From the NCBI GenBank assembly GCA_022494885.1, contig JAGVSM010001660.1:124001-188000 (forward strand): a stretch of DNA of 64,000 nt, written 5' to 3'. This DNA comes from Micrasema longulum (lineage: Eukaryota; Arthropoda; Insecta; Trichoptera; Brachycentridae). The notes under the pieces were generated by a model. That model ran no database searches. It saw nothing but the letters and a program-made list of their open reading frames with translations, and was not told the origin of the DNA. Within the stretch, counting starts at the first letter, position 1. Every line of letters starts with the position of its first letter. This document shows, one piece after another, positions 35,740 through 47,764 of the stretch. The translations under genes and the position numbers were made by a program.

Positions 35740-36055
35740 ATCATCGTAATTCAGAGATAATCGAAAGCTTCCAAAGAGGTTTTCCGAGAACCGCGGAGCA
35801 TTCTCGAAGTCTTGACTCTAACTTATCTCAAAGTCCGAAATCTTAAGATCAGGTGACCTCTCAGAATGGAGTGGGAAAGTGAACAAGTACACTCGAGTAA
35901 CAGAAATGAATCGGCCGTGTTTAAAGGAAAACTCCGACTGAGGCGAGGTCGGGAATGGAGGGTCGTAGAAGCCATCGGGGGATTAGGGGGCGCACGTGGA
36001 CACAGGGGACGCGTACAAGTATCACTCAGACGTATAAAGATCAAAAAGTACTAGA
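35740..36055. other. GC-rich island, unassigned
   Basis: Unlike its surroundings this block has a balanced to GC-rich composition and both strands are open (plus 35866-36054, minus 35823-36044). The plus product begins MEWESEQVHSSNRNESAVFK. It could be an exon, a conserved regulatory region or an unrecognised repeat. Confidence 0.3.
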
Positions 36056-36361
36056 TAGGAGGAAAATGGAGTAAATAGTCTCAAGGATTAAAAGAGGTTT
36101 TTTGTTCTGTTTTCATGCGACGATCCAAACAGTTCAACATTAGTAATATTTTTCGAAATAATTTTAGACTATACAAACATTAATATCGTAACTAATTAGA
36201 TTGCTGGGCAAATAAATGTTTGTTACTGAAGGCAAAATTAGCAGTTACCATGGAGTCCTGGTGACGGCTTCTACGTATGTGGGTGAAATATGAAACTGGA
36301 AAAAACAAAAAGAAACGTGGGCACAATTTTGTCGAAATACGATCTCTTAAACTAATGTGCA

Positions 36362-36720
36362 GTAAAATGTCGAGATCCGCGCATTAGGTAAGGCTGAGAC
36401 AAGCATTATAGACAAAATCAAGAAAGCGGTGCTGCCTTGGTTTAGATATGCAGAGTGAATAGACGGTAAAGGAATGGCTAAAATGTTAACAACGTGAGTG
36501 TTAATGGATGCAAAAAACGAGGAAGACCGAAAAATATATGCTATGACTAAATTTAACAAATACTTGAGAGTGGACAAGTCAAAAGTCGGAAAAATCGTTG
36601 TGCGTCGTAAGTAATGCAGAGGAAGCGAGGTACTCATATGTATGCAAAAATAAAATAAAACGGCGGTCTACCCTCTGCCTACTCCTACGGAGAAACGACG
36701 CGATGGTTTATTTGTATATT
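36362..36720 (+). pseudogene. LINE family A C-terminal tail
   Basis: A plus-strand copy aligned along its whole length with 20155-20530. It starts at AAAATGTCGAGATCCGCG, passes AAAAAACGAGGAAGACCG (KRGRP) and GCAGAGGAAGCGAGG, and ends at ACGACGCGATGGTTTATTTG. Several stops interrupt it. Confidence 0.75.
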
Positions 36721-37924
36721 TTATTGTGATTGTTTGCTTATTTTTCGCTGATTGCTAAAGATTATATTATAATTGGTGTTTCATAAGACCCGCCGATGGG
36801 AGGAGTACCTACTTTCTTGAAATTATAGTCATATTTTTAGAATGTAATATATTGAGAAACACTCGGGGAACAACTATATTTATTATGTATAAATCATACA
36901 ATTTGATAAATGGTGTGATGGTACGCGAAATTTTAAAAAATAATTTATTGTTTAATAAGTTTGTTTGGGCTTCTTGTGCTTCAACAGTATAATGAAAATA
37001 CGTGAAAACGTTTGGTATCATAAATAATAATGGATATTAGCTCGATCGATAAAAAAAATGCATCGAAAAAAGTTTGACTAAGCATTGCATTATTAAACGC
37101 AGAAGCGGTAATGAAAATAAATAAGTTGCAATAGTATATTTAATTAATTATTTGGGTAAAAGATTTATTGATAATCTTCCTAAAATCATTACGCAAAAAG
37201 AGACTGAGCATTGCATAACCTTCGTTTATATAAATAGCTTTGAATTTTATAAAACAGCGCTTGTTAGTATTCATAAGTTGATTATCTCATTAATAATTTG
37301 TTGATTTTAATGAAAATCACTTCAAGATCAAACTGGTTTAATTGGATCAATATCTCAAAGACGTAAGACTGTCTTTGTTTAACAAAATTAATAGATAGAC
37401 ACGTCCCGACGGGAAACAAAACCGTCTCTTCCAATTCACTGAGTCCATTTACCCATCTCTCCCCCAGCAGGAGGTACGGACAGGTAGTAGCAACAGGGGC
37501 GGGCGGTGCCTTTAAGGGCAGGTAAAGTTAATATGTGGGAAAGCAAAAATGTACAAAATATCACTAAATTGTTTTAGGCAAAGGCAAATAAATCCTTATG
37601 AATTGGTGTAATTTACCATTATTTATTTTTATATAAAGACAACCCTAAGATTTACCATAGCAGCCTAAACAATTTAACATGATTCAAGTAAAGGTGGTAT
37701 AATCCCAGTAAGACAATGCTTAGAGTGTGTAGAGAAAGAGAATGAACCGCTTGCTTTTTAAGAAGAGACGCGGTCTGACATTTCTTTATACAAATATATT
37801 CTAGTTTTTTTCTCTGGATTATGGAACGAGAGCCATGATTTTTTTACGCAATCTAGATATTTTCTATAAACGTATCTCTATAGTTTTGTTTTCTCGATAA
37901 ATTGTTTCTTTGGAAGCTAGAAAA

Positions 37925-38130
37925 ATCCAAAAACCCAGTTTTATCTGCCATTTTCGGACGTACGGTAAACAAATATGATAAATATAAAAACGTAAAAAAT
38001 ACCGAAACAGACAACTTTATTCTGATAATCTTTCGTAGAAATAAATCGGTTTAGTTTTGGTGTGCGGAAGACATAATCAATCCGACGCGCTGTTACCTTT
38101 TTTGCACAGTATCGGTGAGGCATTTGCGAG
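37925..38130 (-). repeat. Dispersed repeat family N
   Basis: The minus strand reads AAATGCCTCACCGATACTGT, CTTCCGCACACCAAAACTAA and GCAGATAAAACTGGGTTTTT, matching 575-830. A 60-codon open stretch here (MPHRYCAKKVTARRIDYVFR...) is not kept in the other copy and is probably chance. Confidence 0.6.
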
Positions 38131-38504
38131 AGAGCGAAGGAAAAACTATATATTTAAATACCTATTCATCAAATTTTTCTACCACCGCTATCCTCTTAAA
38201 TACATTTTTGTCTGTACAGTAAAACATACATCTGCAGGTGCAGATATATTATAAAATTATATTTTACTTTCTAAACATGACAAATAAAGGTTGATATACC
38301 ACACGATGGTTTATTATCTAGATTGTTTTCTCCTTGCTCGATAGTACAAATAATATTGCAATCAAATTGCAAATTTGTTTTCGACATTATAAATGTCGAT
38401 GGAATGTTTTCTAAAAACACACCTATTTCTAAAATGATCGCACGAAGCGGTATGCTTTTAAGACTCTTAGTGCGTAATATAATGTTTGAGATTATTATAA
38501 TTAA

Positions 38505-38570
38505 CTAGCTGAACCCAGCCACGCTTCACTGTAGCTTTGTCTGATATTAATTTTTAAAGGATCAAAACAA
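38505..38570 (+). repeat. Transposon-end motif, AGCTGAACCCAGC type
   Basis: AACTAGCTGAACCCAGCCAC followed by GCTTCACTGTAGC; compare 351-400. The sequence after it is AT-rich and not shared at recognisable length. Confidence 0.4.
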
Positions 38571-39577
38571 AATTGCTCAGCAACTTAACATTTACAGAGA
38601 AAACACAAACATATGGAACCTAAATTTATATATATTTATTATACAATCTATTTAGATTGTAGGAAAAATGAAGTTTTGTAACTTTGGATAAAATTGATTA
38701 AATGGCAACACTGTGTAGAACAGTCATTCAGTACTTGTTAACTATGACAAATTATGGATCAATTTAAAATGTATAGAATGTTCCGTTCCCGTTGGAACTT
38801 CCGAATAAAAAGTAAAATTTAGAAACACTTTTCGGTTATAATGGAATATTCCCTAAAAAATTGAGTCGATCCATCGATCACTTTCTGAAATTTGCGGCCA
38901 CAGACATACGGAACCTATTTTTTTATGTATGTTTAAAAAATTATAGAAATGGCCACCTACAATTAAAAACAAAATGATTTGGCAATTAGAAGAACTCAGT
39001 TCAGTACTCAAGAGGTATTTGTAGCAATTTTTTACCATTGTTTTTCAGCCTCATTTTTTCGCCTGGAGAACTCGCCGCCCCTGATCTATATTGTCGCTAG
39101 GTACCGCCTATACCAGGATATGAAGGGAGGTGTGTGACAATGTGTACACAGATTGTGGGTCCATATTGTGCCCCGTGTTCCCTATTGTCCCGTGACGTAG
39201 GTAATTAGACGCCGTGATTAGCTCGGCGGGAGAACTCCAAACCAGACGTCCAGAATCTAAAATTCCAACTATTCCACGCTCCGCTATTGGCCCGCGCCAT
39301 CAAATTTTACGATTTGATTTTGATTAGAGATTTTGCGAATCGGATTATTCCAAATGAAATAAAAAATAACTGCCGCTTATTTTACGTCCACTTATAAAAC
39401 AATAAAAACAATTCAATTTCGTGTTTTTAATTTTAATAAGAAAACAAAAACAAATTAGTGAAATGATAAAAAAAAATTAAGCGATCTAAAATGATTTGAA
39501 AATCATGATAATACTTATGCACTTTGCACAATGCAAAAATAAACAATTAAGCTAAATAAAAAATACTTTGCATAAAA

Positions 39578-39640
39578 TCATCATCATTCCCGTTTCCACA
39601 CCCAGTGGTGAATAGGGCACTGCATTTATAAACCAGATGT
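39578..39640 (-). mobile_element. SINE family C 3' fragment
   Basis: Plus strand ATCATCATCATTCCCGTTTC and GGTGAATAGGGCACTGCATT match the 3' end of family C in minus orientation. Confidence 0.65.
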
Positions 39641-39781
39641 AAAACAACAGCAGAGTTAAACCATTATACGTACATAGGTAAAAAAAACTTTAAAAAACTT
39701 CCAGAAAACTTAAAATCTATAAAAAAATATCAAACTTTTAAAACTAAAATTAAAAAACATTTTAGATTCACCCCTTCCTAG
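39640..39781 (+). pseudogene. LINE ORF2 C-terminal end
   Basis: A short open stretch reads NHYTYIGKKNFKKLPENLKS and then IKKYQTFKTKIKKHFRFTPS before a TAG at 39779-39781. LPxNLKSIKxxxxFKxKLKKH is the last segment of Jockey/CR1-group ORF2. A SINE-like fragment (39578-39640) lies directly upstream. A 3' UTR-like motif shared with 15120-15225 lies downstream at 39865-39945. Confidence 0.65.
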
Positions 39782-39864
39782 ACTCCATACCAAAGAATGT
39801 TTATTTTTTATTTTTAATTTACCTTATTTATTTTTAATTTTAATTTACTTTGTTTCTAAAAAAA

Positions 39865-39945
39865 AAAAAAGTGAAACGAACTCCTTCTCTAAATACAAGT
39901 ATCTACTTTATTAGAGAGGTAGAAACGTTATATATAAGATGTTCT
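39865..39945 (+). repeat. LINE 3' UTR-like repeat J
   Basis: GTGAAACGAACTCCTTCTCT and TTAGAGAGGTAGAAACGTTA align with 15120-15225. It follows the LINE C-terminus ending at 39781 after an A-rich spacer, and probably belongs to that element. Confidence 0.55.
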
Positions 39946-40029
39946 GTATATTTACCTATTTCGTATTTCAAAAATGTATTTTGTAAAAAAAAAAATTTCA
40001 ATAAAAAAATTTAAAAAATGCTTGCATGA

Positions 40030-40095
40030 ATTGAAGGTGATCAATTCTACGCATCAGGTGCCATTCCAGGAACAAAGAAATATTGCAGTTCAAAC
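40030..40095 (-). mobile_element. SINE family C short fragment
   Basis: GAAGGTGATCAATTCTACGC and CAGGTGCCATTCCAGG, with AAATATTGCAG, match the middle of family C. Confidence 0.45.
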
Positions 40096-40484
40096 AACTT
40101 TTAGTATCAACATTTCATGTCCACTCTGCCAGGAACCTGCCTTAAACTCAGCATCTCAGAAATAGTAGGCGAGCGTGCCAAATCGTGTAAAAAAATATTC
40201 TAATTGTAATAATATCCACAGTTTAAGGTATGCTCAATGTTCGTTGACATGCTGGATTTTACTCACTCGGGAGTAAATAAGATTTAAATTTATCACAATT
40301 CGTTAACAATTTTTTTTCAAACCACTGTACTTCCTCATTGTATTATAGAGATAAAAAAAAACATTAGTTATTTTAGTCTCTTCACATAAATAGTCCATAA
40401 ACAAAACTATTTTACATTTTTAATTAATGCACAGGCAAGATTTTTTTACTCATCATGTTCAAATCCTAAGTAAGGAAATGGAGT

Positions 40485-40745
40485 GCACCTTATTGTAAAA
40501 TGGTAGGTGCGTTTGCCTACCATTCTTGAGTTCTTGAGATCGATTCCGGACAGGGTGGAAGTCAAATATTGATTTTGAAGATTGTTAAAACTGCAATATT
40601 TCATCGTTTTTTTGACTGGCACCTAAAGAGTAGGACTGGTCATCTTACAGTCATGTACCAGATAATCGAAATACGCTGCATTTTGTTTATAAATGCGGTG
40701 GTCTATGCACCACTGAGTGCGCAAAAGGGAATGATGATGATGATA
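40485..40745 (+). mobile_element. tRNA-derived SINE family C, head decayed
   Basis: The only near-full-length plus-strand copy. The head keeps GGTAGGTGCGTTTGCCTACC and a decayed B box (GATCGATTCCGG). The body has GACTGGCACCTAAAGAGTAG and GACTGGTCATCTTACAG, and the 3' end is GGGAATGATGATGATGA. It is more diverged than the minus-strand copies. Confidence 0.75.
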
Positions 40746-42539
40746 TATTAAATACGTATACAACTTCTATAGATATATTTGAATTTTGCCATCAATAGAA
40801 GTGTAAAATAGCAGCTATAGTATGTTCACGAGAGTAATGTCTCCGATGTCAAGTGTTTGGCTAGTGTGTTAGCAAAATGTGTTAAAGAGAGGTTAATATA
40901 ACACGGTACTGTGTTGGGGAAGTGTAATGGGCAGGTCACGTGACTTGCATCCTAAACCACGTTGGTCTCTGTTATCTCTTCATGGTTTTATTTTACTCCA
41001 GTTTTATCCGCAAGCCTAAAACATTAAACATGCTACAAGGGAATTTGTTTGGCGCAGTATCACGCGGACCGAGTATACTAGACAAAAAATAGCATATTTC
41101 ATTTAAGTTAATAATAAATTATTTTTATACACAAGTTCTAAATTAAAAATACTCGGTACACCTTCACTTATTTATTCGACCAATTAGCGCTTTCACCCTG
41201 AAATGGGTATATTTAGGCTGGTAATTATTATACAGTGTAAGGATAATTTATACAAAACTAACATTTGTCTTAAGTATAGGTTTAACATACAAATAAAATT
41301 TTTAAAAACAAGTCGAAAGAGATAAAATAATACCTGCAATGAAACAGAATGGGACAAAGCTATTGGATACATGTGTTGGCGTATATAAGTTATTGTATAA
41401 TTACAATGGAATTCCATCAAGTATTATCAACAAATAAATTAAACAGAATATAACATTTTATTTGTAATGTTTATTTAGATAGTAAATTGCTAATATTACA
41501 TAAATTTATAATGAAAATTAATATAAGTAACTTAAATATATCCATAATTCTGCGTAATACACACTTTTGGCTTCCCGAGACTTTCTGGCGACTCATTAAA
41601 CATTTATAATAAAATATGTTTTGAGTTTTAATCAGTCTCACTTCAGGAAACCTGAAATCACCTTCACATCACTTTCCACACACGTGGAAATCCTTGCAAG
41701 TATTTTATCTTCCGACTTGTATCCTGGAAGCGGTCCGTTTTTAAACTTGTAAATAAAAAAACATAGGCAATATGTATATTTTTAAGGTGATCCCATGTAA
41801 GTTATATTCGTTGCGACGTTTCGGCTACTATTGCAGGAGCCATCTGCAGGGTAAAATGTGTGTTTTATAAAAAAAAAAATATCTGTGTTTATTCACTAGT
41901 AATTTGTACCGTGTCGCAGTCGGCAGCAGGCACGTTCCGTGTAATATTTGTAGTGTAGTGCCGGGAACCATGTTCAGTTTAATTTCAGCAGTGGAGCTGG
42001 GTAGAAGAAAAATGGATTGTCTCATTCGCCTAAACCAATATTAAATCAACTGCTCCACAAAAAAATAGTTTGTGTTATGTTTTTCTTCTTTTATTGTGGG
42101 TTTTTAAAAATAAATAATGCTGGTATACATACATGAACTATAAACATAAATACGTAGTGTATAAAACAATCTGAACATTTTCATGATTATCTTTGTATAT
42201 TAAGTCTTCTTTGGATATTCTAACAGGTAAAAATATTTTTTTTTGAGTCAGGTCACATTATTTTTAATCTTGGTTTATTATGTGGAAAATATTAAATATG
42301 GGTGTTTATGTAGGTATTTCAATCACCTCTTTTATTACGTATGGTATTATGCACTGTAATTTCTGGGTTTATTTAGAGAGTCAGAATTTTGAGCATGATT
42401 GTTATTATAAGATTAAGGATTTAAAATGAATTTAGTTTTGGTGTATTCACCACACTTTAATTTTATTCGCATAGCACTGTTCTGTGTAACTGTAACTTGA
42501 CTTTTAATAACTCTGTATCGTTTCCAAAAAAACAGGACT
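40746..42539. other. No recognisable gene
   Basis: AT-rich. Only anonymous short open stretches (minus 41193-41420 and 41828-42025), without motif or repeat support. Confidence 0.4.
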
Positions 42540-42866
42540 GTGCCTTTTTTACGGCTAGTTGGTACCTGACGACAAGACATGAACCCCTCTTGCTAACTAG
42601 GGCTTAGGATGCCACCATTGCGTAATGGTCCTCCCGACGACAACGCTGCTGTCTCCTAACAGCCCATAGTCCGAATAATATTCAGTCAATGGGCTGTTGA
42701 GCTGTTATATGTGTATCCGTAGGGGTTTTCCGGAGCAGGATTCTCCTACTACTTTGACATGAGTCTCTTTCTTGTATTTTTTTCTTTTTTATAATATCTA
42801 CGTATTAAACATATGTTTGTAATGTATATGTTATATTTAAATAAATGAATTGAATTGAATTGAATA
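42540..42866 (+). mobile_element. Retroelement 3' end with hairpin and (TGAAT)n tail
   Basis: A GC-balanced segment in AT-rich surroundings carries a perfect 10-bp hairpin (arms 42658-42667 and 42689-42698, AACAGCCCAT and its complement). It ends in four TGAAT units (42846-42865) after an AT-rich stretch. A pentanucleotide tail after a unique 3' UTR is how many LINEs and SINEs end. No coding part is recognisable. Confidence 0.5.
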
Positions 42867-44035
42867 CATAGTCTGGGAAGCGTAAGATACGATTTGTGTC
42901 TCTTCCGCCTGGTCCGCTGTACTGACGCATTTCATCTACGATCTAACATATTGAATATTATAAACTAGCTGACTTAGAAGAATAAATGGGTCCTAAGCTA
43001 CAAAATATTATTATATTTTTCAATTGAGGAATGTAAAACGCATGAATAATAAAACTTCAAAATATCTGCTTACTTTTCATCCACAGAAACTGAAATGGAC
43101 CAAAGTAAAATAGAAATAAAGAAAATATGTTGTAGGTGTAAAATAAAATTGTGATCAAAACGCATTTGAATTATAATGTATTTGGATGTTATAAAATATT
43201 TTCTTCGTATACTCATTAAAAACATTTTACGCAATGTCATATATTATTTTTAGAAACATTATGTCACGAGACGAAATTTTATAGAATGTACTGAGTCTGT
43301 GATTAAAACACTGCTTGCTAATAAACTTCGACTGCTAAATAAGGAACTTTGTATTTTTAAATATTAAAATATATTACCGCACTCAACTAATCATTATTAA
43401 TTTACTTATGAAAACATTTTTTAAAGGTATTATTTTAAAGTGACTATGATTTTTTTAAGATTAAGATTTTTTAAACCCTGTTTCCGTTTTAGCACAAAAA
43501 TACTTTTCTGCATGTTAATATGTACATGAACGAAGTTATGGATAATATAAAAATGTGCTCTTTTCTATTGTGGTTATACTGATAATTTAGTTTAGTTTAT
43601 TTTAGATGATTTAAAATATAATCCATAGGATCTATATCTTTTTATTATGCCTATATTAAAACCAGATTATTTTATTATTCAATATTATCGACTAGTTTTA
43701 CCGGACGTAGTCGTTTTACTACTACTAATAATCAAGATCGCATTTTACAAAGTAAAGAGGAAATTGGAGCTTTAATAAGACAGGACTAGACAAAATATAA
43801 GAACGCAATCAAATCTATTTTGTTCAGTGATTTAGTTTTTTTTTGAAATCCGATCTAAATGTCGAGTTCATCCTTTATGTAATTTTGTTATCTAAAGCAG
43901 TTAACTTTTTATATAGGGAGGAGATTTTTATAAACATAGATAGGACAAACAATGCTTTATTTGATAACGTATATAATTCAAATCGAAAGAATTATTTTGA
44001 AATAAAATACATTAATAAAGACATATTGTTTAAGA

Positions 44036-44180
44036 ATCGGCTTGTGGTCCAGTGGTTAGTATCGTGGACTCAGGGATCAAAGGTCCGGGGTTCGCAACTC
44101 GCTCTACCACAACGTGATTCCCATTTACTAGTTCAAAATGACCACTAAAATTTAAATATTTGGGTAAATCACGAGAACTT
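44036..44180 (+). mobile_element. tRNA-derived SINE family D, best head
   Basis: The head reads GGCTTGTGGTCCAGTGGTTA, with a good A box (TGGTCCAGTGG). The B-box region is GGTCCGGGGTTCGCAACTCG. Then come CTCTACCACAAC, ATTCCCATTT and ATTTAAATATTTGGGTAAAT. A-to-B spacing fits a tRNA-derived promoter. No 3' tRNA half or CCA-ready acceptor stem is seen, so it is not a tRNA gene. Confidence 0.75.
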
Positions 44181-45013
44181 TGCGAAAACAGCAGGTATAT
44201 TTGTGTTAAACTAACTAATGCTGCAGAATTTTATCACCAACAACAAAGGTGTCAGCTGTTTTATACCAAATTACTTCAAAAACATAATATTATAATGTAT
44301 AATTTAATTAATTTTATTACCTTAAATAAAATAAAAATTGAAGAATGATTGCATAAGATGTAAAAAAGAATGGCGTATTTCACGTTTGGAAATACCCAAC
44401 CACAAGTCGTTAACAGTGGTTTTTCATATCTGTTGAAATATATATTAATCTCATAATTAAATTATTAGTATTCTGGCAATTTTATATGCACAAAGGTTTC
44501 TTATTTATTTTTGCATAAAATCAAATTTACTATAATAAATTGTGATAATCCTTCCCAGCAAAAGCTAGTGGATATTGGTTGAAACGGTGCGTAAACTAAT
44601 AACACATTCGATATTTTGTTGGTAATGCCTAGCAATAAGTTAGTAATAGGTAAGCAATTAGCATGCAATTACTTTGGTCTGAGTAAGACCCCGCCTTCTG
44701 AGTGCCGAGAACTAAGTAAACACTGTAGACTATACTATCATTCCACCTATACTGTTGTCCTGGGAATAAGGACAGGATAACTCAAAGGAATACATAAGCG
44801 AGTATTCTGATTAATCAGCCAAATGATCGCTACGGTTAGATACACACACACTCTCGTATTATCTCTAGAACTAGTAAATTATATTTTGCGTATCATGTAG
44901 TTATAATTCAAAATTATTTATTTATAAAGTCAACTGCCTATCCGACTACAACAGGAGAAAAATGTATCCAAACAAAAACATTACAAATACGAGTATATAA
45001 TGAAAATACCTTT

Positions 45014-45276
45014 CATCATCATCATCATTCCCTTTACGCGCCTAATGGTGCATAGGGCACTGCATTGGTACACCAATCGTGTATCTTAATCATTTTTGTT
45101 ACACAAAGGTAAGGTGATCGGTTTTATGCTTCAGGTACCAGTCTAGGGACTATGAAATATTCTAGTGTAAAAACACCTCTTTAAATAAATATTTCAGGTC
45201 AACCATGTCGGGAATCGAACCCGAGACCTCTTGCATGGTAGGCAAATGCGCTGACCGTGACACTACGAGACCGACA
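45014..45276 (-). mobile_element. tRNA-derived SINE family C, full length, best copy
   Basis: On the minus strand it starts at TGTCGGTCTCGTAGTGTCAC, with an A-box-like region. Then come the anticodon-arm-like TTTGCCTACCATGCAAGAGG and the B box in GGGTTCGATTCCCGACATGG. The body follows, and a 3' end in GATGATGATGATG. The anticodon loop CTACCAT resembles that of a glycine tRNA, but the parent tRNA is not certain. Length is about 263 bases. It serves as reference for the other copies. Confidence 0.88.
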
Positions 45277-45654
45277 TACATACGAAAATACATTTAGTTA
45301 CGACAAAGCAAGGGCAACAAAATAAAGGTAAATGCACTCGTGCATGTATTACAATAACATATTCTTTATATGTCTGAGTTAAGCCGATTCTCCTGCATCT
45401 CACACTGCATTAAGGACGAAATAATCAATGAAAAGCAGAAAGATCCACCCTAAATGCAAAATCATACAAAAAATTGACTAATTTAAACATTCTGGACATT
45501 GGGGCATAAAAAAAGTGTCTCTTAGAAGATTTGATAAACGAATATTGACTTCCGGTTGATAATTGGAAAGATAGACAGAAATTGATTGCGACGGAGATAG
45601 AACATCATTAAATATCTATAATTGAACTTTCTTGTCGGTGTTAGTGTTTCTAAA

Positions 45655-45790
45655 GACATTTGTGGTCCTGTAGTGATGTGGACTCCGGTTCTGGAGATCC
45701 GTAATTCAAACCCTGCTCTACCTCAACTTGTTTCTTATCTTCTCAAAGGTAATTAACGACGAAAATTGCCCTGAAATTTACGCATTTGTA
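45655..45790 (+). mobile_element. tRNA-derived SINE family D, diverged
   Basis: TTTGTGGTCCTGTAGTGATG, GTGGACTCCGG, AATTCAAACCCTGCTCTACC and CTCAACTTG align with the 44-kb copy. The body decays into AATTGCCCTGAAATTTACGC. Confidence 0.6.
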
Positions 45791-45904
45791 TAAATTATAT
45801 GAACTTAAAACATTCTTATTTTTAAGTGTTACTCAATTTCCTTACATTCCAAGATTTACATTCACAAAATTATATGACTATAGTTTCTGAAGTGACTGTA
45901 ATCA

Positions 45905-46105
45905 GCATCATTCATTTCATCATTATTTTATTTCCGAATCTAATGGTGCTTAGGGCGCTGCATTGGAACACCGATTGCAGCGTATCTTGATCATTTTTGT
46001 TAAATGAAGGAAAGATGATCAGTCTAATGCTTCAAGTACCAGTCCAGAGACTGGTACCTGAAGAAATATTCTAGAGCAAAACACCCCTTTAAATAAATAT
46101 CACCA
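45905..46105 (-). mobile_element. SINE family C without tRNA-like head
   Basis: The body and 3' end match 45014-45276 (TTGCAGCGTATC, GACTGATCATC, the CCAGTC block), but the copy stops at about 46105, before the head. It contains a small internal repeat of GGTACCTGAAG type around 46030-46065. It is a 5'-truncated SINE. Confidence 0.75.
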
Positions 46106-46179
46106 CCATTAAGTGCATAGAAGTGAATTTCAATTCTATCAATAAAATCCTATGTTTTGTTTCTAATAAATCTACACAT

Positions 46180-46560
46180 TTGTTTCAGCCATACCTTAAT
46201 CGTGGTGGACAAACTCAAAATATTGTTGATAAATCCACCTGGTCCACGAAGAAGTATAGAAGTTTAAAAAATAACATTTTCAGGCGTTGCCTAGTATGTA
46301 GGTGAAATAATTCAATTAGATGAATCTCACCCGCATAAATAAAGGTTACAGTTTTTTAACTTCACAAACATCAACAAATGAAAGAATTGAAGGAATATAT
46401 ATGTTCAAATATGGGCAGAATGGTGAATGTTACACGGTGTGTAAAGTAGCCACGTAAACCAGCCATTGACAGGTCATAAGCCCTGTAGATGCCTAGACTT
46501 CTATATTACCATCTCTTAAGTGTTCTTCATCTCTGTTGTAATATGTTAAAGTAAAAAGAT
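46180..46560 (+). repeat. Fold-back repeat family B, with linker and core
   Basis: It begins with the linker ACAAACTCAAAATATTGTTG and CCACCTGGTCCACGAAGAAG, then CAGGCGTTGCCTAGTATGTA and the full core to CATCTCTGTTGTAATATG. The linker precedes the core here but follows it at 5.9 kb. That again points to a head-to-tail unit. Confidence 0.7.
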
Positions 46561-46569
46561 TTGTTTGTT

Positions 46570-46755
46570 AAAAGAGAAATACTTGAGTTCTTATTATTTT
46601 TTACTCAAATATCCAAATTTTAAGACCATTTCCTAAAAGTCGTAAATTACTTGTGCTGGAAAAATGGAAATCGGGTTGTGGTAGAGTGGAATTTGAACCT
46701 TAGACGTTTGACCCGCGAGTCCACAATACTACCACGAGACCACAGCCTGGTTAAA
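46570..46755 (-). mobile_element. tRNA-derived SINE family D, near full length
   Basis: The minus strand begins CAGGCTGTGGTCTCGTGGTA. It continues GTGGACTCGCGGGTCAAACG and AAGGTTCAAATTCCACTCTA (B box), and ends in TTTGGATATTTGAGTAAAAA. The 3' part matches the end of the 44-kb copy. Confidence 0.72.
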
Positions 46756-46794
46756 CGTACGTAGTTTTTTATTCATATATCTACACTGCAATGA

Positions 46795-46850
46795 TGCACC
46801 GTTTTTGGACTGGAATCTAAAGCGAAAGATTGATCACATCATATTTATGA
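46795..46850 (+). mobile_element. SINE family C short fragment
   Basis: TGGACTGGAATCTAAAGCGA and AAGATTGATCAC match the body of family C in plus orientation. It lies just before the inverted-repeat element at 46859. Confidence 0.4.
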
Positions 46851-46858
46851 AACTAATA

Positions 46859-46983
46859 CCCGTATGCAGAGACAAAACTTAAGATGAAGAAAGTACATTC
46901 TAATTTCAAATGCAGAGAATAACCCGAAGGTGAAGACAATAGGATTTACTTTCCTCACCTAAAGGTTTGTCTCTGCATGCGGG
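46859..46983. mobile_element. Tc1/mariner-like MITE, 125 bp, TA target duplication
   Basis: The 37-base ends agree at 32 positions. Left: CCCGTATGCAGAGACAAAAC...; reverse of right: CCCGCATGCAGAGACAAACC.... TA dinucleotides flank both sides (46857-46858 and 46984-46985). Most of the element is inverted arm, leaving about 50 bases of centre. It has no coding capacity and depends on a transposase from elsewhere. Confidence 0.72.
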
Positions 46984-47764
46984 TATAATGATCGAGATAT
47001 GTTGCATTTACTGTATCAACAGAATAATATTACCAATATTGTGCTGAGAAAAAGAGTAAGATGAAAAAAAACTATGTTTGGTGTTTTTGTCCAATGAAAA
47101 AATTCTGAACAACTCAACGTTTGTGTACAACTCTTTTGTTGAGCCGCATTTTCTTTTTTATAACAATAAATCCAGCAGTTGCGACCCGCTAAAGGAAAAT
47201 TAAATAATACATCTCTATTTTTGCTTTTCTCTTTATTTCGTTGTGGGCTACACAAGGGTGTAATCGTGTAACAAGGGGTCAACTTTGGCCCACATATCCG
47301 ACTCATTTAGGGAGAGGTTTTTCATCTGGGACTTCGCCTACCGTAAAGTGGTTAACTTTCCTCTAAACATACACGCAAAGACTTAGGAAATTACACGGCA
47401 AAGAGGATTATGTGGAGAAAAACAGTACCGCAAAACACTGGGATTACGAACGATTTATTTTGTTTGATTTTGTGTACAGTCGGTATTCATTAAATCGAGA
47501 ATTGTTCTGCTTTGTAATAGAAATTTATAATAATTTTATTATGTTTTTAGAGAAAACATTAAAAAAATATATTATGACAGCAAAGACGATGATTTTGAAT
47601 ATATAAGGATACATTTTACGTGTAAACAAAGATTCTAGCTATTTCACTAACCACGCTTATAAAACCTTACCAAATTGACAATAATAACTAAAAAATGACA
47701 TTATTATAAATGTACCTAATGTAATTGTTCTTATCATAATATGATCCCATCAACTAACAGAACA

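Noticed and set aside
45215..45276. tRNA gene on the minus strand
   Set aside because: The head has tRNA-like boxes but continues into a body shared by many copies. The acceptor stem is incomplete, so it is a SINE head. The same applies at 13925, 51700, 55440, 44036, 46690 and 53165.
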